Shown here in pieces: positions 1 through 7,743 of a stretch of 39,292 bases of DNA. The DNA is from JBKDZL01 sp047971145 (GTDB lineage Bacteria; Bacillota_I; Bacilli_A; Erysipelotrichales; Erysipelotrichaceae): assembly GCA_047971145.1 (NCBI GenBank), contig JBKDZL010000025.1, positions 1-39,292 on the forward strand, written 5' to 3'. The translations under genes and the position numbers were made by a program. A model generated the notes under the pieces. That model had not been told where the DNA came from. It searched no databases and saw only the letters and a list, made by a program, of their open reading frames with translations. Position 1 is the first letter of the stretch. The number at the start of each line of letters is the position of its first letter.

Positions 1-204
1 GATTTTAATAAAAGTGGAAAATATTCAGTATTGCTTAAAGCGGAAGATGGTCAACAGTTAACTGTTATTTTAACTATAAAAAACATAAGAGATGATACAT
101 TACCAGAAACAGGAGTTTCTAATATTTTCTTTGATGTTATTTTTGTCTTAGTATTGCTTCTATCAGTAAGGTGGTATTTGAAGAATAGATTTAAAATAGA
201 TTAA
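1..204 (+). CDS. C-terminal end of an LPXTG cell-wall-anchored surface protein (5' truncated)
   Basis: The reading frame enters from the left edge and stops with TAA at 202-204, giving 67 residues. LPETG at residues 34-38 (bases 100-114) is followed by a hydrophobic stretch (NIFFDVIFVLVLLLSV) and a positive tail (KNRFK). This is the classical sortase A sorting signal, so the protein is cut between T and G and attached to peptidoglycan. The preceding residues look like the end of a beta-rich extracellular domain (KYSVLLKAEDGQQLTVILTI). No sortase gene is in the window. The function of the missing N-terminal part cannot be told. Confidence 0.85.
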   Translation, partial: DFNKSGKYSVLLKAEDGQQLTVILTIKNIRDDTLPETGVSNIFFDVIFVLVLLLSVRWYLKNRFKID

Positions 205-230
205 ATCATTTAGAGAAATAATTACATAAA

Positions 231-259
231 TTAGCAAATATTAAAAAATATATTATAAT
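231..259 (+). promoter_or_regulatory. Probable promoter of the phosphatase gene
   Basis: TTAGCA at 231-236 and a perfect TATAAT at 254-259 are 17 bases apart. The following gene starts at 292, giving a short leader with an AAGAGGA ribosome binding site. Confidence 0.55.
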
Positions 260-291
260 GAAATTAAAATAAATGAAAAGAGGACAGAAGT

Positions 292-1056
292 ATGATTACA
301 AAATTTTATAGAAGATTACCTTTAGAAAATTTATATAATGCAAGAGATTTAGGTGGATATTTAATCAACAATAAACAGTCCACCAAATGGTATAGATTTT
401 TGAGAACTGATAATCTGCATCATGCAACGGAGAAAGATAAACAATATTTAAAAAGTTATGGAGTAAGAACGGTTTTAGATTTAAGATCTGATAGTGAGCT
501 AGTTAGTAACCCTAATCCTTTTAAAGAAGATAAGCAAGTTAAATATTTTCATTGTCCATTAATCGTCGGTGATGCTACTAGTTTGTCTAATGAGCAATTA
601 TCAGAGGCACTAAAACATCCAAATCCTTTAGGTAAATTATATTTGAGTATTTTGCAAAATGGTCAAAGTGTAATAAAAGATATTTTTGAGATAATAGCTA
701 AAGAGCAACAAACAGTACTTTATCATTGCACAGCGGGCAAAGATAGAACTGGAGTTGTTAGTGCGCTACTATTGGGTTTGGCCGATGTAAGTAGAGCAGA
801 TATCATAAACAATTATATAGAAACATATTACTATTTAATGGAAAGTCCTTTTATTAATAAAAGTTATAAAAAAGAATCAAAAGCCAGCCAAGAAATTAAA
901 GACAAGTTTATGAACTCTAATCCAATTAATATTGAAATGGCTTTAGACTATCTTGATAAAGAATATGGCTCAATTGAAAAATACTTATTAAGTTGTGGTA
1001 TCGAAGCCAAGACTTTAAATATTATTAAGGAAAGTTTTTGTGAATCAGAGGTTTAA
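292..1056 (+). CDS. Tyrosine/serine protein phosphatase, Y_phosphatase3 type
   Basis: The 254-residue protein carries the protein tyrosine phosphatase P-loop HCTAGKDRTG, with the nucleophile at Cys146 and the phosphate-binding arginine at Arg152. The N-terminal NARDLGGY motif is typical of the Y_phosphatase3 family (Listeria LipA, Mycobacterium PtpB relatives). Such enzymes hydrolyse phosphotyrosine, phosphoserine or phosphoinositide substrates; the substrate here is not known. There is no signal peptide, so a cytoplasmic location is expected. The ATG at 292 follows a good AAGAGGA site. The gene looks monocistronic, since the next gene has its own -10 box. Confidence 0.85.
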   Translation: MITKFYRRLPLENLYNARDLGGYLINNKQSTKWYRFLRTDNLHHATEKDKQYLKSYGVRTVLDLRSDSELVSNPNPFKEDKQVKYFHCPLIVGDATSLSNEQLSEALKHPNPLGKLYLSILQNGQSVIKDIFEIIAKEQQTVLYHCTAGKDRTGVVSALLLGLADVSRADIINNYIETYYYLMESPFINKSYKKESKASQEIKDKFMNSNPINIEMALDYLDKEYGSIEKYLLSCGIEAKTLNIIKESFCESEV

Positions 1057-1102
1057 AAGGCTAATTGATGTAATATGGCTAGTTAGATAATGTTTTTTAG
1101 CT

Positions 1103-1108
1103 TATAAT
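1103..1108 (+). promoter_or_regulatory. -10 box six bases before the methyltransferase ATG
   Basis: A perfect TATAAT ends six bases before the ATG at 1115. Transcription starting about seven bases after the -10 would begin at or beside the A of the start codon. No Shine-Dalgarno sequence is present, so a leaderless mRNA is likely. The -35 (TAGTTA at 1080-1085) is weak. Confidence 0.5.
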
Positions 1109-1114
1109 ATTCTT

Positions 1115-1849
1115 ATGAAAGAAAATAAATATGATGACAATATATTTTTTAAGAAATATAGTCAATTTCCTAGATCAAAAGATGGTTTAAGCGCAGCTGG
1201 TGAGTGGCATGAGTTAAAAAAGCTTTTACCTAATTTTAAAAATAAAAGAGTTTTGGATTTAGGTTGCGGTTTTGGTTGGCATTGTTTGTATGCTTATGAT
1301 CAGGGAGCTGATCAAGTTGTAGGTGTGGACCTTTCTAATAAGATGTTGGAAGTTGCCAAAAATAAAAGTATTGGGAAGCAAATTGAATATCGTAATATTG
1401 CCTTTGAAGATGTTGAATTTGAGAATGACTCATTTGATGTAGTGATTAGCTCTTTGGCACTGCATTATACTAAAGATTTTAAGTTGGTTTGTCAGAAAAT
1501 AAACAAGTGGTTAAGTAAAGGTGGTACTTTTGTTTTTTCAGTGGAACATCCAATTTTTACTGCTAGAGCTCAGCAGAATTGGATTTATGATGAAAACAAT
1601 AATATTGAGTATTGGCCCGTGGACAATTACTTTCAAGAGGATTTAAGAGAAACTCTTTTTTTGGAAGAAAAAATTATTAAGTATCATCGCACTTTAGCGA
1701 CATACTTAAATACTTTATTGGATTGTGGTTTTGAAATAATAGCAGTTGTTGAGCCAACTCCTAATGAAGAATTGTTGAGTTTGGTAGCAAGCATGAAGGA
1801 TGAATTGAGAAGACCTATGATGTTGTTAGTTAAATGTCTTAAAAAATAG
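1115..1849 (+). CDS. Class I SAM-dependent methyltransferase
   Basis: This 244-residue protein has the Rossmann-type motif I (DLGCGFGWH, near residue 47), an acidic motif II end (VVGVDLS) and the motif IV region DVVISSLALHY, as in Methyltransf_11/25 enzymes. Overall it resembles small-molecule methyltransferases of the UbiE/TehB type; the substrate is not known. The start is placed at the only ATG near the motif. It has no Shine-Dalgarno site but has a TATAAT exactly six bases upstream, which suggests leaderless translation. It is not obviously linked in function to its neighbours. Confidence 0.8.
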   Translation: MKENKYDDNIFFKKYSQFPRSKDGLSAAGEWHELKKLLPNFKNKRVLDLGCGFGWHCLYAYDQGADQVVGVDLSNKMLEVAKNKSIGKQIEYRNIAFEDVEFENDSFDVVISSLALHYTKDFKLVCQKINKWLSKGGTFVFSVEHPIFTARAQQNWIYDENNNIEYWPVDNYFQEDLRETLFLEEKIIKYHRTLATYLNTLLDCGFEIIAVVEPTPNEELLSLVASMKDELRRPMMLLVKCLKK

Positions 1850-1869
1850 CTGTTTTACTTGTTTATTTG

Positions 1870-1937
1870 GGGTCTATGTGTTAATATAGACCCACGGGTA
1901 AAAGTCCTTGGCCGGAAGGTCCATAGTCCATAAGGAG
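1870..1937 (+). promoter_or_regulatory. Candidate S6:S18-binding leader of the rpsF operon
   Basis: The leader contains a perfect 8-bp hairpin (GGTCTAT/ATAGACC arms at about 1870-1893). It is followed by a GC-rich stretch at 1894-1930, unusual for this genome, with a CCTT/AAGG hairpin enclosing a CCG at 1912-1914. GGTCTATG near 1870 could also pair with CATAGTCC at 1923-1930 with one mismatch. The S6:S18 autoregulatory motif known upstream of rpsF in many bacteria has a conserved CCG near a helix. Position and the CCG fit; the fold is my reading by eye. Confidence 0.5.
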
Positions 1938-1947
1938 GTGAAATGAT

Positions 1948-2235
1948 ATGAGAAAGTACGAAGTTATGTATATTATTAATGCTGAAACCAGCGAAGATGA
2001 TAGAACTGCTTTAATTGAGAAACTTCACAAAATTATTACTGATGATGGTGGTAAAATTGAAGAAATCAATGAGTGGGGCATCAAAGAATTTGCGTACCCT
2101 ATCAATCATATGACAAAAGGTTATTATGTAGTTACTACATTTACATCTGAACCAGCTGCAGTAGCAGAATTCGAAAGAATTTCGCTTATTGAATCAGCTT
2201 GTATTCGTCATATGGTAGTTAATTTAGAACAATAG
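1948..2235 (+). CDS. rpsF: 30S ribosomal protein S6
   Basis: At 95 residues it has the usual length for S6. Family features include MRKYEVMYIIN at the N-terminus, the WGIKEFAYPINHMTKGYYVV core and the EFERISLIESACIRHMVV region. S6 forms a heterodimer with S18 on the 30S platform. It is the first gene of the rpsF-ssb-rpsR cluster, preceded by a strong TAAGGAGGTG site and a structured leader that may provide feedback control by S6:S18. Confidence 0.98.
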   Translation: MRKYEVMYIINAETSEDDRTALIEKLHKIITDDGGKIEEINEWGIKEFAYPINHMTKGYYVVTTFTSEPAAVAEFERISLIESACIRHMVVNLEQ

Positions 2236-2246
2236 GAGGCGTATTA

Positions 2247-2684
2247 ATGAATAAAGTAATGTTAGTTGGCAGAGTTACCAAAGATGTTGAATTAAGAAAA
2301 ACTAATAGTGGAACTTCAGTTGCCAGTTTTACTGTCGCAATTAATCGTCGTAGTTCACAAGACAATCAAGCGGACTTTATTAACTGTGTTGCCTGGAATA
2401 GGGTGGCAGAGGTTATGGGTCAATATGTCAAAAAAGGTGCACAGATCAGCGTTGAAGGAAGAATTCAAACCCGTAATTACGAACAGGAAGGCAAAAGAGT
2501 TTATGTCACTGAAGTAGTTGCTGAGAATGTCCAATTTTTAGATAGTAGATCAAGTAGAGAAAACAATAGTGGTTATAGTCCACAACAGAATTCAAATTAT
2601 CAAGCGGATAATTCGTTCGCTGATGACAATGATGATGTTTCGTTAGACTCATTTGATCCTAGTAGTGAAGATTTACCATTCTAA
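2247..2684 (+). CDS. ssb: Single-stranded DNA-binding protein
   Basis: The 145-residue protein has an N-terminal OB fold (MNKVMLVGRVTKDVELRKT, FINCVAWNRVAE, ISVEGRIQTRNYE), a Ser/Asn/Gln-rich flexible linker from about residue 105, and the acidic tip DLPF that recruits repair and replication partners. It binds single-stranded DNA as a tetramer at forks. It sits 11 bases after rpsF and 15 bases before rpsR, the classic Bacillota order. An AGGAGG site precedes the ATG. Confidence 0.98.
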   Translation: MNKVMLVGRVTKDVELRKTNSGTSVASFTVAINRRSSQDNQADFINCVAWNRVAEVMGQYVKKGAQISVEGRIQTRNYEQEGKRVYVTEVVAENVQFLDSRSSRENNSGYSPQQNSNYQADNSFADDNDDVSLDSFDPSSEDLPF

Positions 2685-2699
2685 AGAAAGGAGATTATT

Positions 2700-2939
2700 A
2701 TGGCTTATAATAATAACAAAAAAAGAAGACCAAGTCGTAAAAAAGTTTGTTACTTTACGAAAAATAATATAACTTATATTGATTATAAAGATGTGGAATT
2801 ATTGAAACAATTTATTAGTGCAAACGGTAAAATTGTTCCTAGAAGAGTTACTGCAACTAAAGCTAAATATCAAAGGATGTTAGCTACTGCTATTAAAAGA
2901 GCAAGGCAAATGGCTTTATTACCATATACAATTGATTAA
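2700..2939 (+). CDS. rpsR: 30S ribosomal protein S18
   Basis: The 79-residue basic protein has the S18 signature (KKVCYFTKNNITYIDYKDVELLKQFI, then GKIVPRRVTATKAKYQRMLATAIKRARQMALLPY). It has a single cysteine, so it is the form without a zinc-binding cluster. S18 pairs with S6 on the small subunit platform. It is the last gene of the rpsF operon and ends just before a strong intrinsic terminator. AAAGGAG precedes the start. Confidence 0.98.
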   Translation: MAYNNNKKRRPSRKKVCYFTKNNITYIDYKDVELLKQFISANGKIVPRRVTATKAKYQRMLATAIKRARQMALLPYTID

Positions 2940-2945
2940 TTAATT

Positions 2946-2976
2946 AACATCCATCATTGATGGATGTTCTTTATTT
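2946..2976 (+). terminator. Intrinsic terminator after rpsR
   Basis: A 10-bp perfect stem (AACATCCATC / GATGGATGTT, 2946-2968) with a three-base loop is followed by CTTTATTT. It separates the S6-SSB-S18 operon from yybS. Confidence 0.85.
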
Positions 2977-2986
2977 AAGGGGGTTT

Positions 2987-3904
2987 ATGAATAATAAAAC
3001 AAGAAAAATCACCGAGGGAGCGATGGTTGTTGCATTTGTTGGTGTTATAGTTTTAATTAATAGATTATTAGGTGGCACTTTAATTACTACAATTGGCTTT
3101 ATTATGCCTTTTCCACTTTTGATATATAGTGCAAAGTATGGAATTAAGGATAGTATTGTTGTTTTTTTTGCTATGTTTTTTATAACTTATTTATTTTCGG
3201 ATTTAAATACTATTATTTTTAGTGTTTTATATTTTGGTTTAGGTTTAAGTTATGGTTCTATGACTTATGCTAATTATTCTAATAAGCTTAAGTTGACAGT
3301 TAGTATTGTTGTTTCTTTATTGGCCCAAGTTGTTATTATCTTATCTTCGACCTTTATTTTTGGTTTTTCTTTAATCGATGAAGCACATTTATTATTAAAG
3401 GAGTTTTCTGCTCTTATTAACATGAGTAATGCATCACTATTAAATATTATCTTGGTCGCTGTTAGCTTATCTTATATTTTTTTGGGTGTGATAGAGGCAG
3501 TTTTAGTACATCTAGTTAGTGCTTTAATTTTGCCAAGATTAAATATTTTAGTTGCACCTTTGAAATTTAAAGGTTTTAAGAGAATATCTAGTAAGTTTGG
3601 TTATTTGAGTTTGGCTTTTTTAAGCTTAAATTTTTTAGAATTGTTTATGGCAAATGATAGTACTTTAATGCAATTTATTTATATTTTAAGTATAATAGTA
3701 TTGCTAGGGTACTCTATATATGGCTTGTTAGTATTTAGCTTTATCATAAAGTTTTATAAGTTAGGGTATTTAAATTTAGTTTTGATTATCTTAGTGCTGA
3801 TTATTCCTTTTTATTTAATCTTTTTTTTGGGAATGTTAGGTATTGTTGATGTGTGTTTAAATTTGCGTTATCTAGTTGTTAAAAGGAGGCAAAATGTTAA
3901 ATAG
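2987..3904 (+). CDS. yybS: YybS-family (DUF2232) multispanning membrane protein
   Basis: This is an integral membrane protein of 305 residues, very rich in Leu, Ile, Val and Phe, with about eight hydrophobic segments. It matches DUF2232/YybS proteins, which sit next to gdpP in many Bacillota. The molecular role is unknown. The start is set at ATG 2987, six bases after AAGGGGG. An upstream in-frame TTG at 2957 lies inside the terminator hairpin and has no ribosome binding site, so it was not used. The 3' end overlaps the gdpP start by 11 bases, implying coupled expression. Confidence 0.85.
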   Translation: MNNKTRKITEGAMVVAFVGVIVLINRLLGGTLITTIGFIMPFPLLIYSAKYGIKDSIVVFFAMFFITYLFSDLNTIIFSVLYFGLGLSYGSMTYANYSNKLKLTVSIVVSLLAQVVIILSSTFIFGFSLIDEAHLLLKEFSALINMSNASLLNIILVAVSLSYIFLGVIEAVLVHLVSALILPRLNILVAPLKFKGFKRISSKFGYLSLAFLSLNFLELFMANDSTLMQFIYILSIIVLLGYSIYGLLVFSFIIKFYKLGYLNLVLIILVLIIPFYLIFFLGMLGIVDVCLNLRYLVVKRRQNVK

Positions 3905-5852
3905 AATAAAAATGTGGTGGTTCGCTTTGGTGGCAACTTTAATTTTAGAAATGCTAATAGTGGTTTTTAGCTATTATTATTTAAATCCCCAAATAATAAT
4001 AATTATTACCATTGTTTTATTATTTGATGCACTTTTGGTTGGCTTTTTGTTGTTAAAAATCAAATATTACTTTACTACTAGAGTTAGTGAAGTAACGCAA
4101 TTTGTCGCAAATAATAATCAAGAAGGTTTAGCTTTAACTAAATCAGGGCTCATTACTTTTAGTGAAGAATATGAGGTTTTATGGGTAAGTGAGTTATTTA
4201 GTGAATATCAAGAGGATTTAATTACTCAGAAAATAACGATTTTATTTCCTGAGTTACAAGAGTTGTTTTTTGCTGATATTGATGAGGTAGAAATTATCTA
4301 TCATGATCGCACATATAAGGTTAGTCGCTCAAGTGAGGGAAGGTCAGTTTTTTGGCAAGATATTAGTGAAATTGAGAATCTTAAACAAAAGTTACAGGGA
4401 AATCAGTATGTTTTAGGTTTTATCCATATGGATAATTATAATGAATTAATACAAGGTATTGATGATAGTACTATTGCGAATATTAATAGTAATATTAGAC
4501 AGGCTGTAGTTAATTGGGCTGTTAATAATAAAATTGTTATTAGAAGAATACGTGATGATAGATTTATTTTGTTTTTAAATGAGGAAACTTATTTAAATTT
4601 AGAAAGAACTCATTTTACAATTTTAGAGGAAGTACGGGATGAAGCTGAAAAACTTAATATTCCTATTACTTTATCGATGGCTTTTGCAAGAGGTAGTAAT
4701 GATTTACCAGTGTTAGAGGAAATGTTAAGAGAATTATCAGAATTAGCTCAAACACGAGGAGGTGATCAGGTAGTAGTAAAAGTTTACCAAGAGGAAGTAA
4801 AATATTTTGGTGGATCTTCTGAGGCTTATGAGAAGCGTAACAGAGTTAAAGCTAGAGTAATGACTAGAGCTTTGGGTGAGTTGGTTGAAACTAGTAGTAA
4901 AGTTTTTGTAGTTGGCCATGATAATATGGATTTTGATTGTGTGGGGGCAATGTTTGGTGTTGCTAGTATTGCCCAAAATCATCATGAGGAAGTCTTTGTA
5001 ATTATTGAGGATATCAACAAGGATAGTCAATTAGAGGCAGCTTTAAGTAAACATAAAGATAGTATTGCTGATAAATATAATTTAATAAATGAAGAAACTG
5101 CTTTATTTGAGATGGATGATGATAGTTTGGTTATTTGTGTTGATCATCATAATTATCATATGTGTTCTGCTAAAAAGTTAATTGAAAAGAGTGAAAGAGT
5201 AGTGGTAATTGATCATCATAGAAGGGGCGAGGAGTTTTTAAAGAATACTATTATGATTTATATTGAACCTAGTGCTTCTTCTACTTGTGAATTATTGGCA
5301 GAAATGATTGATTATCAAAGCGAAAAAATTGAATTAGATGTTTTTGTTTCGACTTTAATGTTGGCTGGTGTTATTGTTGATACTAATCATTTTAGAGTAA
5401 GGTCTGGTACTCGTACTTTTATGGCGGCTAGTTTGATTAAGGGTTTTGGTGCTGATGTTAATGAAGCTGATAGTTTCTTGAAAGAAGATTTTTCTGAATT
5501 TGAAGTGAAAACAAGGTTTTATCAACGAATGGAAAAATATAGTAATGATATTGTTATTGCTTGTGGTGATGAGGAAACCATTTATAGTCGGTCAATGATT
5601 TCTAAGATTTCGGATTCTTTATTGAGAATTTCTCAAGTAGAGGCTGCTTTTACAATTGCTAAAGTCGAAAAAAATGGTTGGGCTATTAGTGCTAGAAGTG
5701 ATGGAATAATTAATGTTCAAAGAATTATGGAAGAAATGGGTGGTGGTGGTCATTTCTCGGCTGCAGCTTTACAAAAAGAAGATACTACAGTGGCAGAATT
5801 AAAGGCTAGTTTAATTGAGGTTTTGAGTATTGAAGATAAAGTTAAAAAATAA
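3894..5852 (+). CDS. gdpP: Cyclic-di-AMP phosphodiesterase GdpP
   Basis: GdpP hydrolyses c-di-AMP to pApA at the membrane and so tunes potassium, osmotic and cell-wall balance. Two N-terminal membrane segments (residues about 8-55) are followed by a degenerate PAS region, a degenerate GGDEF domain (about 170-300) and a DHH/DHHA1 module. Visible catalytic motifs are HDNMDFD near 340, CVDHHN near 414, VIDHH near 437 and the DHHA1 GGGGH near 614. The length of 652 residues matches the family. ATG 3894 follows AAAGGAGG closely; an earlier in-frame TTG at 3876 lacks such a site. The GGDEF domain lacks the canonical motif, as in other GdpP proteins. Confidence 0.95.
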   Translation: MLNRIKMWWFALVATLILEMLIVVFSYYYLNPQIIIIITIVLLFDALLVGFLLLKIKYYFTTRVSEVTQFVANNNQEGLALTKSGLITFSEEYEVLWVSELFSEYQEDLITQKITILFPELQELFFADIDEVEIIYHDRTYKVSRSSEGRSVFWQDISEIENLKQKLQGNQYVLGFIHMDNYNELIQGIDDSTIANINSNIRQAVVNWAVNNKIVIRRIRDDRFILFLNEETYLNLERTHFTILEEVRDEAEKLNIPITLSMAFARGSNDLPVLEEMLRELSELAQTRGGDQVVVKVYQEEVKYFGGSSEAYEKRNRVKARVMTRALGELVETSSKVFVVGHDNMDFDCVGAMFGVASIAQNHHEEVFVIIEDINKDSQLEAALSKHKDSIADKYNLINEETALFEMDDDSLVICVDHHNYHMCSAKKLIEKSERVVVIDHHRRGEEFLKNTIMIYIEPSASSTCELLAEMIDYQSEKIELDVFVSTLMLAGVIVDTNHFRVRSGTRTFMAASLIKGFGADVNEADSFLKEDFSEFEVKTRFYQRMEKYSNDIVIACGDEETIYSRSMISKISDSLLRISQVEAAFTIAKVEKNGWAISARSDGIINVQRIMEEMGGGGHFSAAALQKEDTTVAELKASLIEVLSIEDKVKK

Positions 5853-5898
5853 TTGGATTTTTGCTTAAAATGATAATACTAAAATCATTTATAAAAAA

Positions 5899-5907
5899 TG
5901 TTATAAT
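5899..5907 (+). promoter_or_regulatory. Extended -10 promoter of rplI-dnaB
   Basis: TGTTATAAT is a perfect TATAAT (5902-5907) with an upstream TG (5899-5900). No good -35 is visible, which is usual for extended -10 promoters. It lies 57 bases before the rplI ATG. Confidence 0.5.
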
Positions 5908-5963
5908 AAATAGTGATTATTTAAGTTTAAAATGTAAGTTATTAAGAAAGGACGCTGAAAACT

Positions 5964-6404
5964 ATGAAAGTAATTTTATTAAAAGATGTTAAAAAACAAG
6001 GAAAAAAAGGTGAAGTTATTAATGTTTCTGATGGTTATGCACGTAATTTCTTAATAAAGAATGGACTCGCAGTTGAAGCTAGTAAGGGTAGTTTGGAAGT
6101 TTTAAGTGAACAAAGAGCTGACAAGCAAGAAGCATTAAATGAAAAGAAAGTAATAGCGCTACAAATAAAAGAAAAATTAGCTAAACAAACTATTGAATTT
6201 AGTGTTAAAAGCCATAATGGTAAAATGTTTGGAAATATTTCCTCTAAACAAGTGGCGGACAAATTAAATGAATTAGATTATAAAATAGACAAGAAAAAGA
6301 TTATTGATGGTTGTCCCATAAGTTCACTAGGTTATAGTGAGGTTTCGATTGAATTATTTCCCAAAGTAGTAGCTAAATTAATGGTAAAAGTAAATGGTGA
6401 ATAA
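5964..6404 (+). CDS. rplI: 50S ribosomal protein L9
   Basis: At 146 residues the protein has the standard L9 length. The N-terminal L9 domain is clear (MKVILLKDVKKQGKKGEVINVSDGYARNFL), followed by the long connecting helix and the C-terminal domain (KLFGNIS-like KMFGNISSKQVADKL). L9 binds 23S rRNA near the L1 stalk and helps reading-frame maintenance. AAGGA lies ahead of the ATG. It is co-transcribed with dnaB, whose start is two bases after the rplI stop. Confidence 0.98.
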   Translation: MKVILLKDVKKQGKKGEVINVSDGYARNFLIKNGLAVEASKGSLEVLSEQRADKQEALNEKKVIALQIKEKLAKQTIEFSVKSHNGKMFGNISSKQVADKLNELDYKIDKKKIIDGCPISSLGYSEVSIELFPKVVAKLMVKVNGE

Positions 6405-6405
6405 T

Positions 6406-7734
6406 ATGAAGTTAGTGCCTCAAAGTATTGAAGCTGAGAGATCTTTGTTAGGAACAGTTATTGTCTACCCTGAGACAGTGCAAACTTGTTATGAGCGAGG
6501 ATTATTTGCGGATGATTTTTATAATGCAGCTCATCAGAGTATTTTTAGGGTTGTTTTAGAGCTATATGATGAAAAAAAATCAACAGATTTAACTAGTGTG
6601 ATTGAGCGGCTCAAAGATAAGAATTTAATCAATGATATTGGTGGTATAAATTATTTGTCAGATTTGACTGATGCGGTTGTTTCTGGTTATAGTATTGATC
6701 ATTATATTGAGCTAATTCAAGATAAATCAATTCTCAGAAAACTAATTAAAGCTTCTCAAGATATTATTCAAGAAAGTTTTGATAATAGTTATGATAGTAA
6801 TGAGGTTATGGATAAAGCTGAAAAAATGATTTTGAATATTACTCATTCTCGTCGAGCTGGTGATTTTCAGGTTACTAGTGATGTGGTTAGAAATGTCATA
6901 GATAAAACTAAAGCTTTATCAGAGGGACAACAAAAAGTTACGGGTATTAAGACTAATTTTAATCATTTGGATAATGTAACTCATGGTTTTCAAAATGGTG
7001 ATTTGATTATTTTAGCGGCTAGACCTTCGGTGGGAAAAACAGCTTTTTCTTTAAATTTAGCTAGTAATGCTGCTGAAATCAATGAAAAGCCAGTTGCCTT
7101 TTTCTCTTTGGAAATGCCAGCTGACTCTTTAGTTATCAGAATTTTAGCAATGCAATCAGGCTTGGATATTTCCAATATTCGAAGTGGACAAGTGAAAAGC
7201 CCACAAGATTGGCGTAGCTTAACTGAGGCAGCTAGTATTGTCAGAAGATTGCCTTTATATATTGATGACTCTTCGATGATTAGAGTATCAGAGTTGTTTG
7301 CGAAGTGCCGTAAACTTAAGCATGATAAAGGTTTAGGTATGGTAGTTGTAGATTATCTACAATTATTAAGTGGTAGTAAAAATGCTGAGTCACGACTACA
7401 AGAGGTTAGTGAAATTTCTCGTAGTTTAAAAGCTCTCGCAAGAGAGTTAAATGTTCCAGTAATTGCCCTCTCACAACTCTCACGCTCAGTTGAACAGCGA
7501 GGTGGTAAAACTGCAGGCAAGCCGATGCTCTCAGATTTAAGAGAGTCGGGTTCTATTGAACAAGATGCCGATTTAGTAATCTTTTTATCTCGTGATAGTG
7601 AAACAGAAAATGATGATAATCCAAATATAGTAGTTGATATTGCGAAGCATCGTAATGGGGCAGTTACTAATGTCATGATGGCTTTTGATAGAAGTTCTAA
7701 TGCTTTTATGGATATAGATAATAGATTTGAATAG
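6406..7734 (+). CDS. dnaB: Replicative DNA helicase (DnaB, called DnaC in Bacillus)
   Basis: The N-terminal DnaB domain (PQSIEAERSLLGTVI) is followed by a RecA-type ATPase. Walker A is ARPSVGKTAF near residue 205 and the Walker B region is VVVDYLQLL, then the arginine-containing helicase motifs SRSLKALARELNVPVIALSQLSR and LSDLRESGSIEQDAD. It unwinds the chromosome fork as a hexamer. From ATG 6406 the product is 442 residues, close to B. subtilis DnaC. GGTGA at 6396-6400 suits this start. The in-frame ATG at 6394, which would overlap rplI, has no good site. Confidence 0.97.
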   Translation: MKLVPQSIEAERSLLGTVIVYPETVQTCYERGLFADDFYNAAHQSIFRVVLELYDEKKSTDLTSVIERLKDKNLINDIGGINYLSDLTDAVVSGYSIDHYIELIQDKSILRKLIKASQDIIQESFDNSYDSNEVMDKAEKMILNITHSRRAGDFQVTSDVVRNVIDKTKALSEGQQKVTGIKTNFNHLDNVTHGFQNGDLIILAARPSVGKTAFSLNLASNAAEINEKPVAFFSLEMPADSLVIRILAMQSGLDISNIRSGQVKSPQDWRSLTEAASIVRRLPLYIDDSSMIRVSELFAKCRKLKHDKGLGMVVVDYLQLLSGSKNAESRLQEVSEISRSLKALARELNVPVIALSQLSRSVEQRGGKTAGKPMLSDLRESGSIEQDADLVIFLSRDSETENDDNPNIVVDIAKHRNGAVTNVMMAFDRSSNAFMDIDNRFE

Positions 7735-7743
7735 AGGATTTGT

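Noticed and set aside
2957..2986. Upstream TTG start for yybS
   Set aside because: It lies inside the rpsR terminator hairpin with no ribosome binding site, whereas ATG 2987 has AAGGGGG.
5868..5890. AAATGAT/ATCATTT hairpin after gdpP as a terminator
   Set aside because: The stem is short and AT-only apart from one base pair, and it is followed by ATAAAA, not a T run.
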